Shown: positions 44,045 to 54,705 of the stretch, piece by piece | Layout of the letters: each line of letters opens with the position of its first letter | Position numbering within the stretch: the first letter of the stretch is position 1 | NCBI GenBank assembly: GCA_034359265.1 | Contig: CP136893.1 | Coordinates: 44,031,501 to 44,095,500 of the forward strand | DNA: 64,000 nucleotides | Direction of reading: 5' to 3' | DNA from: Canna indica | Taxonomy: Eukaryota; Streptophyta; Magnoliopsida; Zingiberales; Cannaceae | The notes under the pieces: generated by a model | What the model was told of the DNA's origin: nothing | What the model saw: the letters and a program-made list of their open reading frames with translations, nothing else | Databases searched by the model: none | Translations under genes and position numbers: made by a program

Positions 44045-47000
44045 TTATTCAACGAGATGATCTCTTATGACTCGGTTAGCTTTAGGAAAGGGTGTTAAAG
44101 CTTGTTCTTCAACTTGAGGTAGGGAGGTTGAGGATGAAGGTTCTTCATTATGAGGTACTTCATTAGGCTCGTCTTCAACTTCTTCTTCATTGAAAGTTAA
44201 AGCCTCAAATTCTTCATCTACATTTGCTATCTTAACATTTCTAGAAGAATCATTAGTTTCATCAAAAGTTACATACATGGATTCTTCAATAATCATAGTT
44301 TTACGATTATAAACTCTATAGGCTTTAGAACTAGATGAGTATCCTAGGAAAATGCCTTTATCAGATTTTGAGTCAAATTTTCCTAGATGATCCTTAGTGT
44401 TCAAAATAAAGCACTTACAACCAAAAACCCTAAAGTATCCCACATTTGGAATTCTATCATGCCAAAGTTCAAAAGTAGTTTTCTTTATTTTAGTTCTCAA
44501 TAAAACACGATTTAAAACATAACATGAGGTATTTATGCCTTCGGCCCAAAAATACTTAGGTAAATTGTTTTCACAAAGCATAGTCCTAGTCATTTCTTGC
44601 ATGGTCTTATTCTTCCCCTCAACCATCCCATTTTGTTGAAGGGTTCTAGGGGAAGAAAAGATATGTTAAATTCTAAAATTTTCACAAAATTCAGAAAACT
44701 TTTCATTTTTAAATTCACCGCCATTATCACTGTCACACCCCAACCGAGGGTAGTGTGACCGGCCAGGGCCTACCTCCTGCTCTATAGCCTACTGTCTACA
44801 CTGACACCAATAAAGCCAAGACACATCGAGTAAAAGAAATCTCATCATACTTTTAAAAAAGTTTGCAAAGTCACAATCCATATGTTTTCCAAAACCAATA
44901 GAAACATCAACATCGAAGAAACCGAAGGTTCAAGAAACAAGATTCTACAATACTTTTTCAATTACAACTGTCAGTGCAGAAACAAAACTCAACACTACTA
45001 AGCACTAGTCTAAGACTCATGGACGCCGCTACAAGATATGGCACCGCCTCCCGGCCACCAGCTGCACCATGTCAACATACCAAGTCACTGCTCATGCTCT
45101 GCAAAAATAAGAGTAAACTGTGAGTCCACTTGGGACTCAGTGAGTGGCTCAAATGAACCTCCACATAAGCCTCAATCATGCATATATCATATAAGGCATT
45201 AAAGAAATGTTCAAGGAGGTAAAGTTTACTTCTAATGCGATTATCGACCCCAACGGGTCCATTTGTACCAACTGAATATGATAACTTGCCATCTCGGCTT
45301 ATCAAGCCTTCAGCATCCAGCCCTTAGGCCTATTCATAGAATAATCTCCCGGCTACAGCCGTCCCTACCATATCCGGTAGTATCATATTGGCCATTGGCC
45401 ACATCATCTCAAGAAGTAAGCAAACAATCCCGGGTCGCCGACTAGGATGGTTCACTAGTCTTCAGACACCGTCTGGGGTAAGGATAGCTAGTCCCACCCA
45501 ACTGGGATCTGGCACCTAGCGGGCCCGCTTGCGTACCTCTAGACCCAATACTGGCCGAGCTGAGCATTGGTCATTTCTGACCTCCTCGCTCCTCGGCGGA
45601 TCATCTCAAACACATCGCACAATCAATATCCTAGAGTTTCCATATATATACACTTCGGGCCTTTGCCTGTATCTGGCCTAAGTTCGGCTACTGGGTCAAT
45701 AATTTATGCCGCCCTTTCAATATATGAACACCTACGAGTTCTAAATTTCCAAAAGTATATAATGAGTCATATAAGTGTTATCGTCTCCTAACTAAGTTTT
45801 CATATATGTGCTATGAACGTTTAGTGATACCTTACATGTTACCCATCCTTCTACACTGCCTTAGGTGAGAATTTCCATGTGTCGACCTTGGAATACCACC
45901 CAAGAACATTTAGGGCAGCATGTATAATCCAAAGGAAAATATTCAAATATTGCAACCTTCATCATATATGACCACAATGTATATACACAACAATTTTTAT
46001 ACTACCTTAGGAATATTAGCACATTAATGAGCAAATATCTAGCATGGCAAGGTAGTAATGAATTTAAATAACATATATGAAATTCAAAACATGGTAACAA
46101 TGTCAACATCCAAAGTTTAAGGATCAAATGCTAAGAATGGTTATAAAACTAGCATTTCTACTATTCAAAACCAATCAAGCTACTTGCTAAGTTTGGTGTT
46201 CTTCCTAAGTATTGTCATATCTCTATGTATGATCCTTATAATCATGCAATTTCCATCTAAAGCTAATCTCTCCTCCTCTCCCTAACCTTGGCCGAACCAT
46301 GAGCAAGGAAGACCTTGCTCGGCCATGGCCCTTGTGGTTGGAAAAGAGAGAGGGGACTCTAGCTATACCTTTACCTCTTCAATTCCGCATACAACTCAAA
46401 TACTAATGAACTAATTTACCTTTTCCTCACCCTTGGCCGAACCCTCTTCATGAGTTGTAGGGTTCGTTCGGCCACTTCAATGGATTTCTAGGGAGAGCAT
46501 ACTTCATAATACGCGAGATGTACAAAGGAAACTACATCAAACAGTGATATAAGGTCATCTAAGGGCCTTCTTACCGTCAAGGGAATCGGGGAAAATTTCG
46601 GCATGACCTTTCCCCTTTTCCCATGACTCGGCAGCCCCAAGATCTTGCAAAATGACGAAGAAAATAGTGAGTTCCGATAAGAAACCTCATAAAATAGTGA
46701 ACATACATCGTTGGAAATCAAGATTCATCGGAAGGATCGCAAGAACTCAACCTATTCCATTTAGGGTTCAGCTACCCGCCTCCCCCAAGCATCAAAAACA
46801 TAACCACTCACCTAGATTGCAGAGCAACAAGGATCAGGTGACGACGACTTGAAATTTTTTCGGCAACGAGGCGAATCCCGGATCGATCCAAGCCCCAAGC
46901 CTCCTCCTTGCTCCTTCTCCTCTTCTCCCTAGGCGGCCTTGTGCGACTCAAAGGGTGAGTCACACGGCTGCAATAAGAGGGTTTTATTCCCTCATCCATC

Positions 47001-48096
47001 TTTCCAAAGATGGCCTCAAGACTCACTTAATTCATACCCGGAACTCGACTAAACCCGAACTCAACTTGGGTTCCGACTCAACCCATAACATGACTCAAGT
47101 TAACTTAATTTAAGGTATGATTTCATAAAAGGAAAGTTAATCATCTACATAGGTTTCATGAATCATTAGCCGAGTCATACCTTTTCACTCGAGATGATCC
47201 TGAGGCTCGACTTGATTGCCCCCGGGTCTGGCGTGCTGCACTAAAACAGATTTTTATATTAAGAAACTTTTTCGGGTCTTACAATCACTCATAATTTTTA
47301 AAATTGAAATCCTTTTTTCATTGACAACTCTTTTAGCAAACTTTTTAAAGAAATCAAATGTTTCATTCTTCTTTGCTAAAAAGAAGACCCATGTAAATCG
47401 AGAGTAGTCATCAATCAAAACATAACAATATAGTTTACCACCTAAGATAGCAACAACACAATGACCAAAAAGATCCATGTGAACAAGTTCAAGAATCCTA
47501 GAGGTGGTAACTTGATTAATACTATGAAAAGATGATTTGACTTGTTTGCCATGTTGACATGCATCACAAAGTCTATCTTTTTCAAATTTTATTTTAGAGA
47601 TTCCTTTAACTAGGTCTTTTTTGGTGATTTCTTGAATGGGGCCCATGCTAGCATGTCCTAGCCTACGGTGCCAGAACCAATAATCACTGTCCATTACTAC
47701 TAAGCATCTAGCATTAGGATTAGGCAAGACATTTAAACTCAAAGTGTAAACATTCTCATGTCTATTTCCAATGAATACTATATCACTAGATGATGCATTT
47801 CTAATGAGACATTTAGATGCTTCAAAAATCACCATATATCCATTATCATATAATTGATAAAAACTAATCATGTTATGTTTCAAGCCATCAACTAGTAAGA
47901 CATTCTTAATGCAAGGGAATGGAAGTATACCTATATCACCAATGTCAATGATCTTACCTTTGGCATTATCTCCAAAAGTAACATACCCTCCATCTTTGCA
48001 TGATAGGGTTGCAAATAATTTGATATCTCCGGTCATGTGTGAGCAACAACTATCCAACACCCATGTGCTCCTATGTGCTTGAGGATGACTCTCCAC
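44045..48096 (-). pseudogene. element B protease and integrase, split by solo LTR 3
   Basis: From 48096 downward: the protease active site VLDSCCSHMTG (usual DSG is DSC, so the catalytic triad is altered), the GAG-pre-integrase HRRLGHAS...LCDACQHGK zinc motif, then the core start HMDLFG and DDYSRFTWVFFL. The frame ends at SILKIMSD, where the Tekay LTR cuts in after codon-level continuity. It resumes at 44730 with a GGEF-type box and continues through KYFWAEGINTSCYVLNR, FRVFGCKCFIL, KGIFLGYS to about 44045. A TAA lies near 44665. Integrase would insert the cDNA. Confidence 0.9.
44731..47283 (-). mobile_element. solo Tekay LTR 3 (minus)
   Basis: TGTCACACCCCAACC...TCGGGTCTTACA, 2553 bp, TSD ATCAC at 44726-44730 and 47284-47288, inserted in copia B integrase. 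In minus sense: TATA inverted repeat 46977-46996, hairpin 46941-46965 (GTGTGACTC/GAGTCGCAC), donor CTAG/GTGAGTGG (begins 46811), acceptor TTTTTGCAG/AG (ends 45099). Confidence 0.95.
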
Positions 48097-48818
48097 CTAC
48101 AAGTGGAGAAGAAACAACCTTAGGTACCCAAATATTTTTGGGTCCTTGAGTGTTAGTCATTTTAGGAACCCAAGTAGATCTAGCATGAGGGTTCCTCTTG
48201 AGTGCACAATCCCTAACCATGTGTCCATAAATTCCACAACAAAAGCAATAACCATGAAACTTAGTGGAATAATGAGTATGAACATGAGTATGGGAGTGAG
48301 GATGTGATGGTTTTCTAGTATTTCTAGCATGTGATACATGATCATTTTTAGTATTTTGTAAGCCATGCATTTTTTCATTCAAAGTACATAAGTTCTTCTT
48401 CAATGAGAGCATGCTATCATTCAAGTGCTCAACTTGTGAACTCAAAAATTTGTTTTCCTTTTCTAACACATCATTTGAATCTTGTAAATCATTTTTTGCC
48501 TTTTCTAAAACGAGTTTTTCATCCTGAAGAGTTCATACTTCCTTTTTCAAAGCATTGCATGAAACAAGTAGTTCCTCATTTATTGCTTCTAAAGACTTAT
48601 TTTCCTTTCTAAGTTCTTTAAACCTCTTTCTAATAGCATTAAACTCAACATGCATTTGTTCAAACTCACACTCTAATTCTTCTTGAGTAAATGTAAATTC
48701 ACCAAATCTAAAGGTTACCTCATCATCATTTGCCATGATGCAAAGGTTGGCTCTTTCATCCTTGGAGTCTTCCTCACTTGATGAAGATTCACTTTCATCT
48801 CAAGAAGCCATCAATGCC

Positions 48819-48845
48819 TTCTTCTTCTTCTTCTTCTTCTTCTTG
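48819..48845 (-). repeat. (CTT)n microsatellite encoding poly-Lys in Gag
   Basis: Plus-strand CTT repeat; on the minus strand it reads AAG codons, giving nine Lys in a row after the first knuckle. Confidence 0.95.
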
Positions 48846-49254
48846 AGCTTGTCCTTGTTTGTGGATGAGGTGGGGGTGAGCTTCAATTGTGGGCAATCAT
48901 TCCTCAAGTGCCCAGGTTTGTTGCAATTGAAACAAATGTACCTTTTGCCACCCTTTATGAACATCATGAAGCATTTTGCAAGCATGGCCATCTCCTCATA
49001 GTCATCAAGCTCTCCTCTTCGGACGAAGAAGTGTCATCATTCCTATGTGATGCTTTTTAAGGCAATACTCTTGCCTCTGGGGGCATCTTCATCCTTGTGT
49101 GCCCTCATATGAATCTCATGTGTCATGAAGGATCCAATGAGTACGGTGAGCTTCATGGTACCAAGATCCTTAGCTTCCATGATAGCTATCACCTTTGGTT
49201 CCCAAGCTTTGGGAAGTGATCGAAGTAGCTTTCTCACCTTTTCTTCTTCCCTAA

Positions 49255-49466
49255 TGGTATGTTTTCTTCATTGGATAGGATAGAGTTCGATTGGCTAATA
49301 AATGAAGAATAATTGGATATGACTTGTATAAATCCGGTGTGCATCGGATATAATACCAATTTTATATTCATTTATTTCTATTTTCTTCTAATCTATGTCC
49401 TAAACAAACAATGGAATATTTTACCTCTTATCATATCCTCCCTTATCCTATGAAGTAAACATGAGC
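49255..49466. mobile_element. 212-bp Tourist-like MITE in element B gag
   Basis: Imperfect TIRs: TGGTATGTTTTCTTCATTGG on the left; the complement of the right end has ATGTTTACTTCATAGGATA. The TSD TAA at 49252-49254 and 49467-49469 is what PIF/Harbinger-Tourist elements make. Removing the insert plus one TAA leaves the Gag frame open. No coding capacity. Confidence 0.8.
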
Positions 49467-49871
49467 TAATATCTCTTCCAAGATTGCATAAGCCATTAGT
49501 AATGTTATGGAATCTTGCATACATTTCATCAATAGTCTCATGAGATAGCATTTTAAACAATTCATAATCATGCATGAGAAGATTGATTTTCGGCTCCTTT
49601 ACTTGGGAGGTCCCTTCATGAGTAGTTTCAAGAACTTGCCAAACTTCAAATGCGGATTTACATGTAGAAATTCTAACTCATTAATTAATAATCCACATTG
49701 TAATGCATTCATGGCTTTAGCATTGGAATTAAAGAATTTAACTTCCTCTTGGGTCCAATCATCCATGTTCTTAGTTGGTTGCTTATAATCATTTTGAATC
49801 ATCCTCCAAACCTCTAGACCTTGTGATTGAAGGAAAATATTCATTCTAATTTTCCAATAACCATAGTTATT

Positions 49872-50666
49872 TGTAATGCCCAAAAACCTAAAAATAATAT
49901 TTTATTCTTAAGTAGGGGACTGTGGGCTCGAGTTAGCGCAGGTTGGTGTAGAGCTGCAGAATTGAACCCGAAAAAGCTTTAAATATAGAAAAAAATTTAG
50001 GAAAAATCCATTAATTTGTTTCTGTGATTTAGCATGCTAATATGATAGAGGGTCCCGAGACGAGTCTATAGGTTCAAGCCAAACTCGAATTGGAGTTAGA
50101 TTGAATTAATTATGGATTTTAGAAGTCGGGACGAATAAGTGAGGGCATTTTGGTAATTTGGGCCAACCAGGGCCCATAAATTACCTAACGGGGGCGCACG
50201 GCTGCTGTTTAGCCGCACACCACCCAATACAGAGAGAGAGAGGAAGTGACACCAAGAGGAGGAGGTGCCGCCGGAGCTAGAATTCCACGAGTTCGTCGGC
50301 GCCGATTGAAGGAGGATCCCTATCGTCTTCTTCCTTCTCGTTTTCTCCAAAGAGGTGAGTGGATTAGCCTTCCTTTTCCCTATTTTTCATCAGCCATGCT
50401 GCCACCCCTATGTCATGGGGTTTTGTCGATTTTTTATTCGATTTCTTTGTATTGGTTTGAGTTTTCGTATCAAGGGTTTTCCTATCGCCGTTGTGATTTC
50501 ATCGGATCGAGTTTTGGGCGATTTGGCCGCCCCTACCCCTTCTGTGCCACCCCCTTATTCTTCAAATTCTTGATGGTTTCTTGAGGATTCTTGATGGTTG
50601 TCGAGGTTTCTTGGTGTTTTCTTGAGATCTTGAGGAAAGGAGGGGTTTCGGGGAAGTTTAAGGGTA
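49872..50666 (+). mobile_element. LTR J: Tekay-type LTR, 3' truncated
   Basis: TGTAATGCCC start next to copia B gag. It has the hairpin CGGCT/AGCCG (50196-50218) and the donor AGAG/GTGAGTGG (50355). It ends at about 50666 where rearranged chromovirus DNA begins, so no acceptor or LTR end. Confidence 0.7.
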
Positions 50667-50721
50667 TGCCTCAAAGAACTGCTCCATGTCCCCAAACTGA
50701 TGGGCAGACGGAGCGACGTGG
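50667..50721. other. left mosaic breakpoint of chromovirus K
   Basis: 50668-50692 repeats a 25-bp piece of the inverted L gag found at 56887-56911. 50690-50716 repeats integrase DNA at 52543-52570 (CCCCAAACTGATGGGCAGAC, GGAGCGA). CGTG then links to RT at about 50720. CCC is shared at the first joint. Confidence 0.88.
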
Positions 50722-51842
50722 CGCACCTATTCTGTTCCAACAGAAGCAAGACGGCACACTGCGTCTCTACGTTGATTACCGCGGGCTGAACAAGGTGACG
50801 ATCAAAAATAAGTACCCAGTGCCTCTGATTGCAGACCTCTTTGATCGCCTCAGTGGAGCCTCTTTCTTTACAAAGCTAGACTTGCGCTCGGGATATTGGC
50901 AAGTCCGCATTGCCGAAGGGGATGAACCAAAGACTACGATGGTGACTCGTTATGGTTCTTATGAATTCCTGGTCATGCCGTTTGGCTTGACCAATGCTCC
51001 GGCAACCTTCTGTAATCTTATGAACAATGTTTTTCATGATATAATAGACAAGTATGTTGTGGTGTATCTTGATGACATTGTTATTTACAGTGCATCTTTG
51101 AGTGAGCACTTAAAACATTTGAGTGTGGTGTTGCAAAAGTTAAGAGAACACCAGCTGTATGTAAAGAAAGAAAAGTGTGAGTTTTGTGTCCAGGAAATCA
51201 AGTTTCTAGGCCACATTGTGGGCAAAGGGATCGTCCAAATGGATCCCCGGAAGGTGAAAGCTATTGAAGACTGTCCGGCGCCTACTTCAGTCACCGAACT
51301 CCGGAGCTTTCTTGGGTTATCAAACTACTACAGAAAGTTCCTCAAGGGCTACTCGAGGGAGGTAGCACCCTTGACAGATCTGTTGAAGAAAGATCAGTGC
51401 TGGGACTAGTCTGAAGCTTGCCAAGAAGCCTTCAGCATAATCAAACGAAAGATCATCTCTGAACCTGTGCTGAAATTACCAGATTTTGGCAAACCATTTG
51501 AAGTACATACAGATGCTTTAGATAAGGCAGTAGGAGGAGTCCTTGTACAAGAGGGACATCCTGTTGCATTTGAAAGTTGGAAATTGAAGCCAGCAGAACA
51601 GAAGTATTCTGCTCATGAGAAGGAAATGCTCGCTGTTGTGCATTGCCTGCGGGTATGGAGGGTGTACCTACTCGGGACAGTGTTCGTAGTGAAGACGGAC
51701 AATGTTGCAAACACCTTCTTCAAGACACAGAAGAAGTTGAGTCCGAGATAGGCAAGATGGCAGGAATTCCTGGCGGAATATGAGTTTGAGTGGGAGCATA
51801 AACCTGGGCGACATAACCAGTTAGCAGACGCTCTTAGCCGGA
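50720..51842 (+). pseudogene. chromovirus K RT and RNase H
   Basis: Begins inside RT ([20 protein letters not shown]) and runs through [47 protein letters not shown], the catalytic YLDD (51065-51076) and [16 protein letters not shown]. RNase H follows (VHTDALDKAVGGVLVQ, HEKEMLAVVH, KTDNVANTF, HKPGRHNQLADALSR). Otherwise open but for TAG at 51407 (a Trp position) and TAG at 51749 (a Gln position). The RT start and all of gag are not upstream; they lie downstream of the LTR at 54706-56865. The first 280 bp or so repeats 56581-56864 with about six differences. Confidence 0.93.
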
Positions 51843-51844
51843 AG

Positions 51845-53392
51845 GTGACGGACACCATAGCGGCTGTGACTCAGTTGGAGGCTGGTTTCACTGAAACACT
51901 CAAAGAACTTGCTGTCCATGACACTGCATACCAGAAGCTCATCTCCCAAGTTCAAGAGGGGATTGTGCGAAGGTATTGGGTTCAAGATGGGCTGCTCTAT
52001 GCCAAGGGTAGTCGAGTATACGTCCCTAGCGGAGGGGGACTGCGGAGTCAGCTCCTGCGTGAATGTCATGACACGCAGTGGGCTGGGCATCCGGGACAAG
52101 ATAGGATGAAGGCGTTGCTCGCGCGGTCCTATTTCTGGCCTAAGATGGATGCGGACATAGAGCTTTATGTTCGCACATGCCTTGTGTGTCAACAAGACAA
52201 GGTGGAGCGGAGAGCGGAGGCGGGACTGCTTCAGCCACTGCCCATTCCAGAAAAGTCGTGGACTTCAGTCTCCATGGATTTCATCACTGGCTTCCCGGAA
52301 GTGCAAGGATATGATGCTATCATGGTGATCGTTGATCGGTTTTCCAAGTATGCTGTCTTCAGACCGGTGAAGAAAGCATGCACTGCAGAAATGGCTGCAG
52401 AAGAGTTCTATAAGAACATTGTAAAATTCTTTGGGTTACCTACTGATATTGTGAGTGACAGGGATGGAAGGTTCACAGGGAAGTTTTGGACTTACCTGTT
52501 CAAGCTGATAGGAACAGAGCTAAAATTCTCCACTGCCAATCACCCCCAAACTGATGGGCAGACGGAGCGAGTAAACCAGATGCTTGAAGAGTATCTCAGG
52601 CACTTTGCCACTGCAAGTCAGCGGAATTGGCTGGAGTTGCTTGATACAGCCCAGTTCTGCTACAACCTGCATCGTTCCTCATCCACTGGTTTCAGCCCCT
52701 TTGAGTTGGCGATGGGCTACCAGCCCCTCACTCCCCATGAAATAGCATTAACCAAGAAAGAAGGACCTTGTCCTGCTGCTTACCGATATGCAAGGAGTAA
52801 GCAGGAACTGCTTGAAGAGGCACGAGACAGCCTTGATAAAGCTGCCCGGCGCATGAAGAAATATGCGGATAAAGGGCGTCGTCCATTGGAGTTCAATGTA
52901 GGCGACAAAGTGTTGCTAAAGCTAACACCACAAATCTGGAAGAAGGTGACCAATAAGAGATGGCACAAAGGCTTGATTCAGCGGTATGATGGGCCGTTTG
53001 AAGTGGTTAAGCGCGTAGGTGTTGTTGCCTATCGCTTAGCACTGTCTGAGCGGATGAAGATTCACCCTACCATTCACATAAGTTACTTGAAGCCTTTCCA
53101 TGAAGATCATTCCAACCCAGAGCGCGCGACGGGCAAGCGTGCACCACTCACTGTGAACAGGGAGCTGGGCAGGGAAGTCGATCGTATTCTGGACCACAGG
53201 ACGCTGGGGTACAGTAAAATGCATAGGCGGACAGAATACTTGGTGTCTTGGAAGGGACATCCAGAATCTGAGAATTCCTGGCAGAAGGCTGCAGAGTTGT
53301 GGGAGTTTGAAGACAAAATCAAAGACTACCACCGATCTGTTCCGACGAGGGCGTCGACTTCTTCTGGTGGGGGTGGTCTGTTACACCCCTAG
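51845..53392 (+). CDS. chromovirus K integrase with chromodomain
   Basis: Open for 515 codons, continuous in frame with RNase H after the 51749 stop. N-terminal zinc-binding region (ECHDTQWAGHPGQDRMKALL...CLVCQQDK), catalytic core with Asp at MDFITG (52277) and SDRDGRF (52457) and Glu at QTERVN (52565), a GPF/Y-like region (RYDGPFEVVKRVG) and a C-terminal chromodomain (EVDRILDHR, EYLVSWKGHPESENSW, then a helix LWEFEDKIKDY). The chromodomain marks a chromovirus, in which it steers integration towards modified chromatin. Lineage perhaps Galadriel-like; Tekay is less likely. The frame runs into the LTR. It is a domain of a broken polyprotein, so independent expression is unlikely. Confidence 0.92.
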   Translation: MTDTIAAVTQLEAGFTETLKELAVHDTAYQKLISQVQEGIVRRYWVQDGLLYAKGSRVYVPSGGGLRSQLLRECHDTQWAGHPGQDRMKALLARSYFWPKMDADIELYVRTCLVCQQDKVERRAEAGLLQPLPIPEKSWTSVSMDFITGFPEVQGYDAIMVIVDRFSKYAVFRPVKKACTAEMAAEEFYKNIVKFFGLPTDIVSDRDGRFTGKFWTYLFKLIGTELKFSTANHPQTDGQTERVNQMLEEYLRHFATASQRNWLELLDTAQFCYNLHRSSSTGFSPFELAMGYQPLTPHEIALTKKEGPCPAAYRYARSKQELLEEARDSLDKAARRMKKYADKGRRPLEFNVGDKVLLKLTPQIWKKVTNKRWHKGLIQRYDGPFEVVKRVGVVAYRLALSERMKIHPTIHISYLKPFHEDHSNPERATGKRAPLTVNRELGREVDRILDHRTLGYSKMHRRTEYLVSWKGHPESENSWQKAAELWEFEDKIKDYHRSVPTRASTSSGGGGLLHP

Positions 53393-54563
53393 ATTTGATG
53401 GCATTTTGACTCGGCGCGGGGCGTGCCTCAGGCCTGCGCTGAGCTGCGGAGTTGCAACTGAGGAGCAACAAGTGTGTTCACACTTGGCGACGGATATTGC
53501 CCGCCATGGAGAGGGATTTGACCGCCCGGGCGAGTGCCCAGCTGAGCGGTGGACTGCTCACGCGCCCCTGGGCGTGGGCGCGACTTGGCGGGGATTTGGG
53601 CCGTCCGTGGGCGCGGAGACACGGAGCGCTGGCCTTGCGGAGCAATCTGTCCCGTGTGCGCAATGGCGCGGGACTTGACATTTGCATTGCCCGCCCGGGC
53701 TGGAGCGTGGCGAGGAAAACTCTCGCCATGACGTGGCCCTGGCGGGGCAAACATTGCGGACTGCCTGTGTGCGCGGGGGCACAGGCTTGGCGCATGGAGC
53801 ACATGATTGATGCGGAGCGGCACATCCTGCTGTGATGAGTCCGCGAGCTGGGACGAACATTGTGCGTGGTGGACGCTGAGCAGACTGCCAAATGCAACAT
53901 CATGTGAGCGGGCAGACGGCAGCCGTGCAGGCACCATTTGGGCTGCAGCGTGCACTGCCGCATTCTGCCCCGCGCATTGGCCTCAGGGCCATGGACTAAG
54001 CGGTGCACTTAGTTCCTTGGGAGACTTGGGCTCGACCAGATGGACCAGGCGCCTCCCTACTCGACTTGAGTCAGCAGTTGGTGGAAGTTGGGCAGTTTGG
54101 GGCGAGCCAAACTGCCACCCCTTGGACTGGCTGGCTGAGATGATGCTTGGCCTTAGTTGTATGGCCAAGATGGAAGGCTTGGGCGACCAGCAGCTCTATG
54201 AAAGAGGATGGTCGACCACTTGAGAAGGTTGCTAGATATTTTGAGAGATCTGGAGTCTTTACTTGGTGTTTTACACTTGTGTTGAGAGACCACTGTGTGA
54301 GTGTGTGTGTACAAAGTGTAAACTGGGTTTTGTAACTTGTAACATTCGGTATAATGAAGCAAGTGATTTCCCTTTGAGATGCCTTGTGTTTGCTCCATCA
54401 TCATCTAGTGTGTTGCTGTGATCTTGTGTGCTCGTTTCGTTGAGACGTTGCAAACGACCCGTTGGTGCGGAAGAAGGCTGGCTGATAGTTCGGTGCACTG
54501 ATCAGCGCCATCACGTGGTTGCAAGGTGAAAAATTTTGAAGCCTCGGTTCTAACCCCGTGACA
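53379..54563 (+). mobile_element. chromovirus K LTR
   Basis: TGTTACACCCC...CCCCGTGACA, 1185 bp, GC-rich, followed by a PBS. It lies between the 3' half (left) and 5' half (right) of the element, as in a one-LTR circle or a truncated tandem. Overlapping long frames on both strands here (53307-54223) reflect GC content, not genes. Confidence 0.9.
53799..53865 (+). ncRNA. degenerate hammerhead-ribozyme-like motif in the K LTR
   Basis: CTG-TG-ATGAG (53830-53839) reads as the CUGAUGAG core with a TG duplication, or as C3 changed to G. Then stem II GTCC/GGAC (53839-53842 with 53851-53854), the conserved GAA (53855-53857) and a stem III candidate GCACATG (53799-53805) with CATTGTGC (53858-53865). 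Stem I pairs only through GATG/CATC. Core defects mean it is probably inactive. Hammerheads are known in plant retrozyme LTRs. Confidence 0.45.
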
Positions 54564-54565
54564 AT

Positions 54566-54578
54566 TGGTATCAGAGCC
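54566..54578 (+). promoter_or_regulatory. primer-binding site, chromovirus K
   Basis: TGGTATCAGAGCC, 2 nt after the LTR. Confidence 0.93.
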
Positions 54579-54705
54579 AGGTTGGGCTCATTCGACAGTA
54601 AAGGTTGGTGAATTTACTGCATTCGAGTTACATTTGGTGGCAGTCGGCACTGCTGCTTGTTCTTTCCTTCGGAGATCAAAATCACAGCAAACAACTCACT
54701 GTTCT

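Larger units (their letters stand above)
40718..49871 (-). mobile_element. element B: Ty1/copia element (minus, 5' truncated)
   Basis: 3' LTR 40718-42023, PPT, RNase H, RT, integrase, protease and two-knuckle Gag in that order from left to right on the minus strand, the copia order (integrase before RT). The 5' LTR, PBS and gag start are lost at 49872 where a Tekay LTR begins. Motifs suggest the SIRE/Maximus or Tork side of copia. It is a possible source of pol for the gag-only family, whose Gag is related. Confidence 0.88.
48071..49871 (-). pseudogene. element B gag, with MITE inside
   Basis: From 49871 down: truncated N terminus at NYGYWKIRMNIFLQSQG, capsid parts (EAKAMNALQCGL-like, SHETIDEMYARFHNITNGL), the MITE, then KLLRSLPKAWEPKV, a shift, the first knuckle CFNCNKPGHLRNDC (canonical), a poly-Lys run, the FTQEELECEFEQMH helix, a coiled-coil-like stretch and the second knuckle CFCCGIYGHMVRDC (canonical) with GPKNIWVPK. 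Here, unlike in the gag-only copies, the first Cys of knuckle 2 is present. Stops and shifts near 49040, 48790 and 48535. Confidence 0.88.

Noticed and set aside
53307..54223. Several overlapping 100-176-residue frames on both strands
   Set aside because: They lie in the GC-rich K LTR, overlap one another in all frames and show no domain; stop codons are simply rare there.
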